DNA of 64,000 nt from Pseudomonas sp. ERMR1:02 (GCF_002277815.1 NZ_NKJI01000011.1:62001-126000), one strand, 5' to 3'. Counted from the first letter of the stretch, positions 1 through 9,139 are shown. Notes: generated by a model from the sequence alone, not told the origin. Numbers and translations: made by a program.

Positions 1-46
1 GGGGCCTAAGCAGACTGACCTCAAGGGCTACCTCTGAACGAGCAGC

Positions 47-331
47 CTATCTAACCTGCGAATTGCCAGCTTCCTCGGCAAATGTATGCGAGGCCGCCTC
101 TATCCGCTCTTCGAGCTGGGCAATGTAGGCTTTAGCGTCGTCCAGGTTAGGGAACGAAATAGCAGTTTCGCCAAGCCAGACCTTGCAACCGTTTCCTTGC
201 TCATTTGCTTCAATTTGATCTTCATCTGCAAACCCTTTGCTCTTGATGCGGCGGAGGGTATCGCACTTTTCAGTTGATTTAAAATGTATCGGAGGCTCTA
301 AAACAGGCCTTTCAAGGCTATTTAATGTCAG
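47..331 (-). CDS. possible short hypothetical protein, no canonical start
   Basis: An open minus-strand frame of about 95 codons runs from the end of the CHAD gene to a TAG at 47-49. The product is acidic and hydrophilic, with a C-terminal stretch DDAKAYIAQLEERIEAA that looks like a helix. There is no ATG, GTG or TTG in frame. The only near-start is a CTG overlapping the CHAD stop codon, so the frame may be a decayed or frameshifted gene, or one read through coupling with the CHAD gene. No family is recognised. The composition reads like protein, but confidence is low. Confidence 0.3.
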   Translation of the reverse strand: MTLNSLERPVLEPPIHFKSTEKCDTLRRIKSKGFADEDQIEANEQGNGCKVWLGETAISFPNLDDAKAYIAQLEERIEAASHTFAEEAGNSQVR

Positions 332-1113
332 CCTTTAAACTTCGCCATGTCCTTCTCCAGGTGATATAGCAGCGATGCCAATTTCAGCTCGGCGTCGGCC
401 AGCGCCTGCTCCGACGCGACTTGCCAGTAGGGTGCGATTTCGAGCAGATCACGTTCAGACTCGACCCGCAGGCACCATTGATGATGATCGTGCCATGAGC
501 CGAGAGAGGCCTGTACCGACTTCAGTTCAGCTCTGGATTTATTCTTGAGTGGTGACGAGGCTGGAAAAGCATCGGTGAGATATCGCGCATTTTTCACGCT
601 GATCCTCAGCTCGTGCCGGTCAAAATGCTTGTCCCGAAGCCCGGCAATCAGTTGATTGATTCTTTTCTTCAGGGCTTTCTGAATCTGTCTTTTGACATCA
701 GTCAGCTCGCCGGCTCTCTCGGCAGTCCTGAACAACTCTGGCCATCGATCCAGTTCGCCAAACAGTTTGTCGAGCACTGGGCTAACGGCGATCTTCCGAT
801 ACTGTTCTGTCAGGGTTGCGTTTCGGCTCATCGCCTGGCGCGGATAGCCCGTTTTCTGCAGTTCATCAATGATGACCTCCAGATCTCTCGTTGGGGTAGT
901 CAGTCTGCCGACTTCAGATGCTGCCTGATTCAACGCTGCAACCTCAGGCATGTTGCGCAGCGGACGCAAAAGGCTTCGAATTTTGCGAACCGCGATCCCC
1001 AGATCATGCAGGGCTTCGCTGTCGCTATTGGCTTGAAGCCGAGCGCGGGAGTGATAGAGGGAGACTTCCAGGGAGATGATCTTGGCCACGAAATCGTCGA
1101 CAAAAGACATCAT
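328..1113 (-). CDS. CHAD domain protein
   Basis: A 261-residue, helix-rich, basic protein with the spaced His and Arg/Lys pattern of CHAD domains (conserved histidine alpha-helical domain). Examples are EALHDLGIAVRKIRSLLR near residue 30 and DRHELRISVKNARYLTDAF near residue 170. CHAD proteins bind inorganic polyphosphate in the cytoplasm and often act on polyphosphate granules. The open frame extends upstream to 1389, but the ATG at 1113 is preceded by AGGA at good spacing and leaves a normal promoter gap to the divergent ParA gene. No CYTH domain is attached. Family assignment rests on helix and charge pattern. Confidence 0.72.
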   Translation of the reverse strand: MMSFVDDFVAKIISLEVSLYHSRARLQANSDSEALHDLGIAVRKIRSLLRPLRNMPEVAALNQAASEVGRLTTPTRDLEVIIDELQKTGYPRQAMSRNATLTEQYRKIAVSPVLDKLFGELDRWPELFRTAERAGELTDVKRQIQKALKKRINQLIAGLRDKHFDRHELRISVKNARYLTDAFPASSPLKNKSRAELKSVQASLGSWHDHHQWCLRVESERDLLEIAPYWQVASEQALADAELKLASLLYHLEKDMAKFKG

Positions 1114-1269
1114 CGTCCTCGCTTGTGAGTGGGGTTTGCAGAGGGTAGCAGAGCTTTTGTTCGCTGTAGCCATTGCACACGGGTAGTGCAATATAAAATC
1201 ATCAAGTTGCCGCAATGGATTCGCAGGAAATCGATACACTGAAATCTTTTGCCACAGGAAGGGCATTGA

Positions 1270-2043
1270 ATGCGTCGTGTTGTTTTCAATCAAAAAGGTG
1301 GAGTAGGCAAGTCGAGCATTGTGTGCAATCTGGCTGCTGTAAGCGCGATGGAAGGCTACCGGACGCTCGTTGTCGATCTGGATGCCCAAGCCAATTCCAC
1401 TTACTACCTCACAGGCCTGACCGGGGATAATATCCCGGTGGGCATTGCGGATTTTTTCAAGCAGACGCTGTCTTCAGGGCCGGCCGCCAAAAAAAGCCGC
1501 GCTCAGATCGTTGAGACCCCCTACGACAATCTTCACCTCATCACTGCCAGCGGCGAGCTTGCCGACCTGCAGCCCAAGCTGGAAGCGAAGTTCAAGATAA
1601 ACAAGCTGCGTAGGCTGCTGGACGACATTTCCCAGGACTACGACCGGATTTACATCGATACGCCTCCGGCAATGAATTTCTATGCGTTCAGTGCGCTGAT
1701 TGCCGCCGACGCGGTTTTGATTCCATTTGATTGCGACACTTTCGCTCGGCAGGCGTTGTACCAGGTTCTGGCACAGGTGGCAGAGCTTCAGGCTGACCAT
1801 AATGAGTCATTGGTCGTTGAAGGGATCGTCATCAATCAGTACTTGAGCACCACTGGCTTCCACCGCAATCTGGTCGAGGAACTTATCGAGGAAGGATTGC
1901 CGATCCTTCCGGTGTATCTCGGCAGCTCGGTCAAGATGCGTGAATCTCATGAGCGCTGCCAACCTTTGATTCACCTCGACAGGCATCACAAGCTGACAGG
2001 CCAGTTCGTTGATCTTTTGCACGTGCTTGAGCAAGCATGCTGA
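1270..2043 (+). CDS. ParA/Soj-type ATPase (orphan)
   Basis: A 257-residue P-loop ATPase. It carries the deviant Walker A motif KGGVGKSS near residue 9, VVDLDAQANST as the A' motif near residue 39, and YIDTPPAMNF as the switch/Walker B region near residue 130. This is the ParA/MinD family, which positions cargo on the nucleoid by ATP-driven dimerisation. No ParB, rep gene or parS-like repeats lie nearby, so a plasmid-partition role is not supported. The neighbour is a divergently transcribed CHAD protein, and ParA-like proteins are known to space cytoplasmic bodies. AGGAAG precedes the ATG. The family is certain and the cargo unknown. Confidence 0.88.
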   Translation: MRRVVFNQKGGVGKSSIVCNLAAVSAMEGYRTLVVDLDAQANSTYYLTGLTGDNIPVGIADFFKQTLSSGPAAKKSRAQIVETPYDNLHLITASGELADLQPKLEAKFKINKLRRLLDDISQDYDRIYIDTPPAMNFYAFSALIAADAVLIPFDCDTFARQALYQVLAQVAELQADHNESLVVEGIVINQYLSTTGFHRNLVEELIEEGLPILPVYLGSSVKMRESHERCQPLIHLDRHHKLTGQFVDLLHVLEQAC

Positions 2044-2148
2044 ATGCCGTGAACAGACCAATGCCGCGGCTTGTGCTCAGCCAGATCTGCGAGCAAGCCT
2101 TGAGCGGCGGCAGCCGTTGTTCGGACTGCTAGCGGGGCATGGTCGGTA

Positions 2149-2189
2149 ATGCCACCGACCCACGGATTTTCTGTGTGGGTCGGTGGCAT
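2149..2189. terminator. bidirectional hairpin terminator
   Basis: A perfect 15-bp stem (ATGCCACCGACCCAC and its complement) closes an 11-nt loop between the convergent ParA and tautomerase genes. There is no long T run on either side, so it may act as a bidirectional terminator or an mRNA 3'-end stabiliser. Confidence 0.7.
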
Positions 2190-2192
2190 GGC

Positions 2193-2615
2193 TCAGGACT
2201 GCAAGGGTGATGGCCGATTCTCGCTGCGCCAGCGGATCTCATCAGGAGTCCCCGGCAGCGGCGGGCGATACCCTCCAACCGTCCACAGACTGAACGGCGT
2301 TTCGTCTACGTGCATCTCCCACCGCAGTCCACGTTCAGCGATGAAGGGTGCCAGCAGTTTTGCAACCGCATTGAGGAATCGTTGCTTGATCTCTTCGTCG
2401 TTGAACTGGCGAGCGATGTGGTCCACCGAGATTCGGACAAAATCGTCAGCGGGTTCGCCGCCGATGTAGAACGACGACTTCGGTATTGCCTCGAAGACGA
2501 CCCCGACATAAAACGGCGGCAGCATATGATAGATGCTTGTGATGCGCTGAGAGATGGCTTGTTTGTCCTCGGACGAGAACGCTTCCTCAGGGTGATAGAC
2601 CTTCCAGAGCGGCAT
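2193..2615 (-). CDS. tautomerase-superfamily protein (cis-CaaD-like)
   Basis: A 140-residue protein beginning MPLWKVYHPEEAF. The proline that becomes residue 1 after methionine removal is the catalytic base of the tautomerase superfamily. Length and the C-terminal GGYRPPLPG segment resemble the longer cis-3-chloroacrylic-acid-dehalogenase/putative oxalocrotonate tautomerase group rather than the 62-residue 4-OT type. The start follows an AAGGAGAAG ribosome site. The upstream neighbour on the same strand is the broken SDR gene, so the pair was probably regulated by the divergent HxlR protein. The substrate is unknown. Confidence 0.75.
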   Translation of the reverse strand: MPLWKVYHPEEAFSSEDKQAISQRITSIYHMLPPFYVGVVFEAIPKSSFYIGGEPADDFVRISVDHIARQFNDEEIKQRFLNAVAKLLAPFIAERGLRWEMHVDETPFSLWTVGGYRPPLPGTPDEIRWRSENRPSPLQS

Positions 2616-2678
2616 GATTCTTCTCCTTTTTTATTTTCTGAATCCCGACGCGAAACGCCAGGTGGTTCATGCGGTTGA

Positions 2679-3461
2679 TTATCTGGTGTAACGCTCGGCA
2701 GGTGTGCCGTGCTGGCTGAGCGCTTTGACGAGACCGCCCCGAGCCATCTCAGCGTTCTGCCAGACAGAGATATCGTGGAGCGTCGGGAAGCACACGACTT
2801 CCCTTGGTCGAGCGCGTTCAAAGCGGCATCAACCAGCGCTTGCGCAGAGATAAACAGTTGCTCCGGGAACGGTGCTGGCTTGTCACCGAAGAACTCGGAT
2901 CGCACGGGGCCAGGCATCACCACCTGAACTGTGACATTGCTCTGAGCGAGTTCTGCCTGGAGTGACCTGGAGAAGTTGAGAACATAGGCTTCGAACCGCT
3001 ATATCCGCCCGCACCCGGGACAGGCATGAAGGCGACGACCGATCCGATGTTAATGATTGTTCCTTCTTTCGCTGGAGCGAAACGCCGTGCGGCTGCCAGC
3101 GAAAGGCGAGTCAGCGCCACGACGTTGACCTTGAGCATGTTGTCCACCATCGCTGGATCAATGCTGGTGGTCATGCCCAGTGCACCCAGGCCTGCGCAAT
3201 TGACCAGTACGCGCAGATCAGTGGCGCTGCCGACCAGGGCTTCGACTTGAGACACGTCCTGCTCGTTTGCGAGGTCGGCAGTGACGACCTGAACAGTTCG
3301 GCCGTAGTCGTTGCGCAGTTGCACGGCCAGCTCTTCGAGACGCTCAAGCCGGCGGGCCACGAGGATCAGATCGTGGCCACGCTCGGCAAGTCGAGCGGCA
3401 TAAACAGCCCAATACCTGACGATGCGCCGGTCACCAGCGCAGTCCCCTTCGATGTGCTCAT
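2679..3461 (-). pseudogene. SDR-family oxidoreductase, three frameshifts
   Basis: Read across three frames this is a classical short-chain dehydrogenase of about 261 residues. It has the N-terminal TGASSGIG nucleotide motif, the NCAG motif, and GYSGSK carrying the catalytic Tyr and Lys. The frame breaks near 3413, 2993 and 2806. At each place adding one base restores the family sequence, and the total length then becomes a multiple of three. It starts with ATG at 3461, divergent from the HxlR gene across a pair of operator-like repeats, a common layout in which HxlR controls an NAD(P)-dependent oxidoreductase. It is either a pseudogene or an intact gene hit by sequencing deletions. Confidence 0.7.
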
Positions 3462-3495
3462 GCGGAATTCCTCTTGTTGTGGGTGACTATCCAGC

Positions 3496-3541
3496 TAACT
3501 CTGATAACTGGAGTCACAACCGTAACTCTAGTAATTAGAGT
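3496..3541. promoter_or_regulatory. tandem palindromic operators for HxlR
   Basis: Two related 19-bp imperfect palindromes, TAACTCTGATAACTGGAGT (3496-3514) and TAACTCTAGTAATTAGAGT (3523-3541), lie 27 bp centre to centre between the SDR and HxlR genes. Both have the form ACTC-N9-GAGT. Position and symmetry fit binding of two dimers of the adjacent HxlR regulator, and promoter elements for both genes would overlap them. Confidence 0.6.
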
Positions 3542-3638
3542 AAGCAAGGCCTATTATTTGCCCCAGGCTTGTCCCTTGGTCAGGCACTGTCCGCAGGGTT
3601 ATTCTGCGCACAAACGTTTTCGAAATAGGCTGATTTCA

Positions 3639-4151
3639 ATGCGATCCAAAGGCTTTGACGGCATGGCGTGTTCAATCGCCAGCGTGCTGGGTGCCATCGG
3701 CGACCGCTGGGGGGCACTGATTTTGCGGGACGTGCTCTTGGGGCTCAGGCGCTACGATGATCTGCGCCACTCCACGGGCATTACCAACGCTACGCTGTCA
3801 GATCGATTGAAGGCGCTGGAGCAAAATGAGCTGATCGAGCGGCGGCAGTACCAATCGCGCCCGGATCGCTATGAATACGTGTTGACATCGCGGGGGACAG
3901 ACACGGCTCTGGTACTTATGGCTCTGGCACAAGTCGGCGACAAATGGGATCTGGGAGATCTGGGGGGACCACCGCTGAGATTTATCAATGCGAACACAGG
4001 TCATGGGGTCAAACTCGCTCTGATCGACGAAGCGACGGGCGAGAAGGTTGGCTTGCGAGACGTTCGGATGGAAGAGGGCCCGGCAGCAGATGAACTGGTT
4101 CGCTGGCGATTGGCAAAACGTGAGGAACACGCAGACACGCGGGAAGGGTGA
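3639..4151 (+). CDS. HxlR-family transcriptional regulator
   Basis: A 170-residue winged-helix regulator. The first 100 residues follow the HxlR pattern: a conserved early Cys in GMACSIASVLGAIGDRWGALILRD, then DLRHSTGITNATLSDRLKAL as the recognition region and QYQSRPDRYEYVLT as the wing. The C-terminal 60 residues are an extension seen in the longer HxlR subgroup. HxlR proteins often sense electrophiles or aldehydes through the Cys. The ATG at 3639 is chosen because the family begins there; the frame stays open upstream to 3474. It is divergent from the SDR gene. Confidence 0.9.
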   Translation: MRSKGFDGMACSIASVLGAIGDRWGALILRDVLLGLRRYDDLRHSTGITNATLSDRLKALEQNELIERRQYQSRPDRYEYVLTSRGTDTALVLMALAQVGDKWDLGDLGGPPLRFINANTGHGVKLALIDEATGEKVGLRDVRMEEGPAADELVRWRLAKREEHADTREG

Positions 4152-4241
4152 TGACCCAGTGAGAAACGAGGTACATGAATGAGGCATTGAGCGACAGCGC
4201 CACCGGCGCGGTCGCCACACCCGTCATACCAAGCTGTTTGC

Positions 4242-5146
4242 TCAGCTCGATTGGCCGAATTCCTCCTTGCCAGCCCTGTCAATCAACCACTCCTTCAAAG
4301 CCGCAGCTGCCGGACGTAACCCGGTATGACGATGGTGTACAAGGTAGTACCCCTCGACACCGGCAGGCGCATCTCAAAGGGTTCGCACAGCGAGCCATTT
4401 TGCACCTCGACCTGCGTCAGGATGGCGCTGCTCAGTACAACGCCTTGTCCATGTCGTGCTGTTTCTATCGCAAGAATGGACTGATCGAAATGTTGGCAGG
4501 GGATTGCAGCCACCTGTGTATCAGTCAGTTGGCTGAACCGTTTGAACCAAGGCGTCCAATGGGGAAGCAGCGTGGTGTGAAGGAGGGTGGCCCGCACCAG
4601 GTCCTCGGGACGCTTCAACTTGAGTTTTCTGGCATACCCCGGCGAACAATAAAGACGAGCCTCATCGCGATACAGCAGCGTCGAGTCCAACAACGGATCA
4701 TCACCGTCAAAGTAGCGAATCGCGAGATCGACGCGGTCACGCTCGAAGTCGATCAGTGCCGTCGATGCACTCAGGTGCAAGGTGATGTCTGGCCTGAAGC
4801 TCAAAAAATCGGACATCCGTGAAGCAAACCATTTCGCGGCCAGGGTCGGCGGCATGGACAACCAGACTTCGCTCACATGGCTCAGGCGTAACTCGTTGCT
4901 GGCCTGCTGGATTCGTAGAAGCGCGGGCTGTACTGCCGCCCAGTAGTTCAACGCTGCCTGAGTCGGGCGGACCTGCCGCACTGACCTGATGAATAGCGGC
5001 GTGCCCAACCACTCTTCCAGCTTTTGAATCTGCTGTCCTACGGCACCTGGAGTGACATGAAGCTCAACTGCCGCCGCGGTAAAGCTGCTGTGTTTCATCG
5101 CAGCATCGAACGCTAGCAGGGCCTTGATGGGGGGCATGCGATTCAT
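4242..5146 (-). CDS. LysR-family regulator (GcvA-like), C-terminal frameshift
   Basis: The N-terminal winged helix contains FDAAMKHSSFTAAAVELHVT, followed by a periplasmic-binding-like effector domain of the GcvA subgroup. As sequenced, the frame ends at 4295 with a non-homologous tail. Adding one base near 4322 gives the typical ending (GLRPAAAALKEWLIDRAGK) and a stop at 4242, and the length becomes a multiple of three (301 residues). It is divergently transcribed from an EamA exporter, the usual LysR layout, and probably controls that gene. Confidence 0.85.
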
Positions 5147-5245
5147 ACTGAAGTTTTTCTACTCCATGCGGGTTTTTTAATCGTTTGTCCCGCTCAGTCT
5201 TTACCAAGTAATTTCGAGCATCAACCCCCCGTGCAGAGACTCATC

Positions 5246-6154
5246 ATGAACAAACTGGTCTATCCGGCTTTTGCCTTGCTCGGGCTGATATGGGGCAGCA
5301 ATTTCATTTTCATGAAGTGGGCTGCCGAGGTGATTTCTCCCCTGCAGATCGTTCTGTTGCGAGTGCTCTTGGGCTTCGTTCCTGTTCTTGTCCTGGCGCT
5401 GTCGTGCCGTGCGTTGCGATGGGCTCACTTGCGGTACATCCACCATTTCCTGGTCATGTCGTTGCTGGCCACGACACTGTATTACCTTGCCTTTGCCAAG
5501 GGGGCAGCGCTGCTTCCTTCCGGGATTGCCGGGATGCTCAGCGGGGCGATTCCACTCTTCGCCTTTTTGACGGCTTTTGCTTTTTTACGGCAGGAGCCGA
5601 TCAATCGCTTGACGGTGATGGGCTTGATGCTCGGATTCGCGGGCGTACTGTTGATTGCCCGCCCGTGGAGCAGCACTGGCGACGGCATTGAAATCAATGG
5701 CGTGCTTTACATGGTAGGGGGATCACTGAGCCTGGGCTGTTCATTCGTCTACGCCAGACGCTTTCTTGTGAACAAGGATCTATCGCCTCTGGCCTTGTCG
5801 ACGTACCAGCTCGGACTTGCGCTGTTGGTGCTTTTATTGACCACTGACCTTGACGGGATCGAGCGGATTGCAAATGAACCTGTTGCCTTGAGTGGGCTGG
5901 TGTTCGGGCTCGGGATCCTGGGAACCGGGGTGGCGTACGTCTTGTACTACTTTCTGGTGCAGCATCTCGGGGCGCTCAAGGCTGCGGGTGTCACTTACAT
6001 TCCGCCTGTCGTGGCACTGGGCATCGGAGCATTACTGATTCACGAACCCTTGCATGCTCAGGATCTGTTGGCACTGATGTGCATCATCGTCGGAGTCTAT
6101 GTATTGCAGCTTGGTAAGGCTGCGCCGCGACCTGTTTCCACCGCGTCGTCTTGA
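5246..6154 (+). CDS. EamA/DMT-family exporter
   Basis: A roughly 302-residue inner-membrane protein with ten predicted hydrophobic segments in two EamA repeats. It starts MNKLVYPAFALLGLIWGSNF with the WGSNF signature of the family, and the second repeat carries GTGVAYVLYYFLVQHLGALKA. Drug/metabolite transporters of this type export amino acids or small metabolites. The ATG at 5246 is preferred over a GTG at 5231 because the first membrane segment begins immediately after it. It sits next to a divergent LysR gene and upstream of a tautomerase. Confidence 0.9.
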   Translation: MNKLVYPAFALLGLIWGSNFIFMKWAAEVISPLQIVLLRVLLGFVPVLVLALSCRALRWAHLRYIHHFLVMSLLATTLYYLAFAKGAALLPSGIAGMLSGAIPLFAFLTAFAFLRQEPINRLTVMGLMLGFAGVLLIARPWSSTGDGIEINGVLYMVGGSLSLGCSFVYARRFLVNKDLSPLALSTYQLGLALLVLLLTTDLDGIERIANEPVALSGLVFGLGILGTGVAYVLYYFLVQHLGALKAAGVTYIPPVVALGIGALLIHEPLHAQDLLALMCIIVGVYVLQLGKAAPRPVSTASS

Positions 6155-6227
6155 AGTCGATGCCCCTATGCAAAGCCCCTATGAAAAATCTTGCCCAATC
6201 AGCAATCAACCCCAGCAGGAACCCGTC

Positions 6228-6620
6228 ATGCCTTTAGCCAGAATCGATGTCGCCGCTGATACCTCCGAAGAAACCGTCGCTGCAATCAGTGATGTGGTTT
6301 ACGACGCCATGATCACTACGGCCAATGTTCCCGAACATGACAAGTTTCAGATCATCAATCGCCACAGCAAGGATGAGCTTGTCTACCCGGCCGCCGGATA
6401 CCTGGGTATTTCCTACACCCCGAAAATCGTGTTCATTCAAGTGACCTGGAATGCGGGTCGAACCGTTGAAGTCAAGAAGGCCTTTTACAAGGCTATTGCA
6501 GAGGGCATTCATGCAAGAACAGGTCTGCGCAGAGAGGATGTCTGGATCAGCCTGCTTGATGTGAAGCGAGAGGACTGGTCATTCGGGAACGGAGAGATGC
6601 AATACGCCCCGACAGAGTGA
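6228..6620 (+). CDS. tautomerase family protein
   Basis: A 130-residue protein starting MPLARIDVAADTSEE, with Pro as the N-terminal catalytic residue after methionine removal. The length and the C-terminal ISLLDVKREDWSFGNGEMQYA fit the malonate-semialdehyde-decarboxylase-like Tautomerase_2 group. AGGA stands 8 nt before the ATG. It follows the EamA exporter by 73 bp and probably shares its transcript. The substrate cannot be predicted from sequence. Confidence 0.85.
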   Translation: MPLARIDVAADTSEETVAAISDVVYDAMITTANVPEHDKFQIINRHSKDELVYPAAGYLGISYTPKIVFIQVTWNAGRTVEVKKAFYKAIAEGIHARTGLRREDVWISLLDVKREDWSFGNGEMQYAPTE

Positions 6621-6644
6621 TGCAGCGCTGGTACGGGGTTTCCG

Positions 6645-6675
6645 TTCCCCCGCACATTGTCGATGTGCGGGGGAA
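6645..6675. terminator. bidirectional hairpin terminator
   Basis: A perfect 13-bp stem, TTCCCCCGCACAT with its complement, closes a 5-nt loop (TGTCG). It lies between the convergent tautomerase and TauE genes and ends both transcripts. The AA/TT ends give only short T runs. Confidence 0.75.
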
Positions 6676-6689
6676 GGGCGACCACGTTC

Positions 6690-7472
6690 TCAGGCGATAT
6701 AACCGCAGACCCCGTCCCAAAGTAGCTTCAAAGCCGTAACAACCAGCAAACCGTAACAGGCGCGGTACATCTGGCGCTGGTCCAGTTTTGCGTGCAACCG
6801 CCAGCCAAGCCAGACACCGCTGGGAACGGCGAGCAGACAGATGGCCGTCAGGCTTAGCACGTTGCCTGTCGGTTTGGCCAGGAGCAGCCAAGGCGCAGCC
6901 TTGAGCAGATTGCCCACGGTGAAAAACATGCTGGTCGTTCCGGCATAGACCTGTTTGCTCAGGCCCAGCGGCAGCAGGTAGATCGCCAGCGGTGGACCGC
7001 CGGAGTGCGCCACCATCGTCGTGATGCCCGATGTGAGGCCCGCGGCAACCGCCTTGGGCTTTGAGCGTGGCCGAACCGTGACTTCTCCGCCAGCCTTGAA
7101 CCAGAGGCCGACAAAAGTCAGCGTGACCGCTGCCATCACAAGGGCGACTGCGCGGTGGTCCATCACGCGAAAGAGCAGGTAGCCGACGCCGATGCCAACG
7201 ACAAGTCCTGGCACCAGCAATTTCAGGTCCGGTTTTGACCAGGTGGACGGCTTCCAGTAGCGCAAGCCGAACAGGTCCATGGCAATGAACAACGGCGCGA
7301 GCAGGCCGCCAGCGGTGATCGGGTCCATCACCAGCGACAGCAGCGGGATACCGACAATGGCAAAGCCGCCGCCGAACGCGCCTTTCATGAAACAGATCAG
7401 AAAGACGCCGGCGAAGGTGACAAGGAGGGTGGTGACAGTCAGTTCCAAGGTGGTGTCTCCCTGGGGATTCAT
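6690..7472 (-). CDS. TauE/SafE-family inner-membrane transporter
   Basis: An integral membrane protein of about 250-260 residues with roughly eight hydrophobic segments and the family motif KGAFGGGFAIVGIPLLSLV after the first one. TauE/SafE proteins export sulfite, sulfoacetate or other organic anions. The start is uncertain. ATG 7472 is given, but a TTG at 7448 has the better ribosome site (CAGGGAGA) and would put the first membrane segment at the N-terminus. It is divergent from a MocR-type regulator that probably controls it. Confidence 0.85.
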   Translation of the reverse strand: MNPQGDTTLELTVTTLLVTFAGVFLICFMKGAFGGGFAIVGIPLLSLVMDPITAGGLLAPLFIAMDLFGLRYWKPSTWSKPDLKLLVPGLVVGIGVGYLLFRVMDHRAVALVMAAVTLTFVGLWFKAGGEVTVRPRSKPKAVAAGLTSGITTMVAHSGGPPLAIYLLPLGLSKQVYAGTTSMFFTVGNLLKAAPWLLLAKPTGNVLSLTAICLLAVPSGVWLGWRLHAKLDQRQMYRACYGLLVVTALKLLWDGVCGYIA

Positions 7473-7544
7473 TCCGGATGGATGCGAGCCCATAATCTCG
7501 ACCATGACCTGCACAAGAAAAAGTGCCAGTTTCGAGGTTTCTCC

Positions 7545-9035
7545 ATGGGCCAGTTTTCAACCGAGTCAAATGCATCCTCCCGCGGAGCCGAACGTCGTAT
7601 CTATGCCAGGCTGCGGGTGCAGATAGAAGACGGCACGCTGGCCGCAGGCACCAAGCTTGTCTCGACGCGGGCACTGGCGGCCGAGCTCGGCGTGTCGCGA
7701 ACCACCGTGACGGCGGCCTACGAGCAACTGGCCGCCGAGGGCTTTGTCGTGACATCCGCGGGAAAAACCGCCCGGGTAGCGCGCGGGATGAGTACCCCAT
7801 CCGGGGTTGCCAAGGCGGACTCGGCGCAGCGCGAGAAACAGCCGCCCGCGCTTTCTCTCTATGGCCAACGTGTTGCCGCCCTGAAGCCGTATAGCATGGC
7901 TTCCCCACTGGCTCGCATCGATTTCAAATATGGCTCGGTGGCCTCGCGGGATTTCCCGGCCTTGGGGTGGCAGCGCGCTTACCGCACCGAATTGGTCAAG
8001 CGTCAGCCGAACCTCTATTACGGCCAGCCCGAAGGGGAAGATCGCTTGCGCAGCGCGCTGCAAGGTTATCTGCGGCGCGCCCGGGGTCTGGCGTGCGACG
8101 TGGAGCAGATTCTCGTGGTGCATGGCTCGCAACAGGGCGTGGACCTGTGTGCCAGGCTCCTGCTGAACCCGGGCGATGCATTCGTTTTCGAGGAACCGGG
8201 CTACCGTATGGCCCGATACAGCTTCGAGGCCACGGGCGCGACGGCGTTGCCCACACCCGTCGACGCCGCTGGACTGGATACCAGCAATCTGCCAGACGAT
8301 GATCGCGTACGGCTGGCCTTTGTGACGCCGTCGCACCAGTTTCCGATGGGCGCGGTGCTGTCCATCGCACGCCGCCAGGAGCTGTTGGGGTGGGCGAGCC
8401 GCCATCGCGCGTGGATCATCGAGGATGATTACGGCGGCGAATTTCGTTATGGCCAGCGCCCCATCGATGCCTTGCAATCCATGGACACCGATGCTCGCGT
8501 GATCTATGTCGGAACCTTCTCCAAGGCCCTCTCACCGCAGCTCAGGTTGGGCTATCTGGTGCTTCCCCACGAGTTGATTCACGTGTTCCGCGAAGCCAAG
8601 CGGATGACGGATCGTCACTCGGCGCGCTGGGAGCAAAATGTGCTCGCCTCGTTGATCGAAAGTGGCACCTATGAGCGCCACGTTCGCCGCCTGCGCCGGG
8701 AGAACGAACGGCGGCGAAAAGCGCTGCTGGAGGCCATTGACCAGCATCTGGGGGAGCAGGGACAACTGGTCGGCATGGCGGCGGGGCTGCATGGGGTGTT
8801 GTTGCTGCCGGCACTTCGTGCGGTGGATGAGCCCAGGTTGCAGGCGATTTCGCTTGAGCGCGGGGTCGGGGTTTACCCGCTCTCGCCGCTGTTCTCCGGC
8901 CTTGTGTCGGCTGCATGCGAGCGACCTGCGGGGCTCATTCTGGGCTATGCCGGCCTGACGACGCAGGAGATTGATGAGGGGGTTTGTATTCTTGCTGAAG
9001 TAATACGCGATCTTGTTGATAAGCGTGGTGAATGA
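7545..9035 (+). CDS. MocR/PdxR-type regulator (GntR HTH-aminotransferase fusion)
   Basis: A 496-residue two-domain regulator. Residues about 20-85 form a GntR winged helix (TKLVSTRALAAELGVSRTTV). The rest is a fold-type I aminotransferase domain with YVGTFSKALSPQLRLGY carrying the PLP-binding lysine and FVTPSHQFPMG as the substrate loop. MocR proteins sense PLP or its amino-acid aldimines and activate neighbouring genes. GAGG precedes the ATG at 7545; upstream codons belong to the divergent promoter. The likely target is the adjacent TauE exporter. Confidence 0.93.
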   Translation: MGQFSTESNASSRGAERRIYARLRVQIEDGTLAAGTKLVSTRALAAELGVSRTTVTAAYEQLAAEGFVVTSAGKTARVARGMSTPSGVAKADSAQREKQPPALSLYGQRVAALKPYSMASPLARIDFKYGSVASRDFPALGWQRAYRTELVKRQPNLYYGQPEGEDRLRSALQGYLRRARGLACDVEQILVVHGSQQGVDLCARLLLNPGDAFVFEEPGYRMARYSFEATGATALPTPVDAAGLDTSNLPDDDRVRLAFVTPSHQFPMGAVLSIARRQELLGWASRHRAWIIEDDYGGEFRYGQRPIDALQSMDTDARVIYVGTFSKALSPQLRLGYLVLPHELIHVFREAKRMTDRHSARWEQNVLASLIESGTYERHVRRLRRENERRRKALLEAIDQHLGEQGQLVGMAAGLHGVLLLPALRAVDEPRLQAISLERGVGVYPLSPLFSGLVSAACERPAGLILGYAGLTTQEIDEGVCILAEVIRDLVDKRGE

Positions 9036-9139
9036 CTGCTGCCGGGCCGATTTCGGCCTGTTGAGACAGGCTGAAAAGGACCCGGAGCCGTTGTTCGCTT
9101 GCACCGCAATAGTGTTTTGAGATCAATCGCAAGGGCGCG

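Noticed and set aside
1270..2043. A plasmid partition locus
   Set aside because: No ParB, replication gene, iterons or parS-like repeats accompany the ParA gene, and the flanks are chromosomal-type genes.
6547..7908. 453-codon minus-strand frame overlapping TauE and MocR
   Set aside because: It is rich in Arg, Pro and Ala with no motifs, and both overlapping genes on their own frames are well supported.
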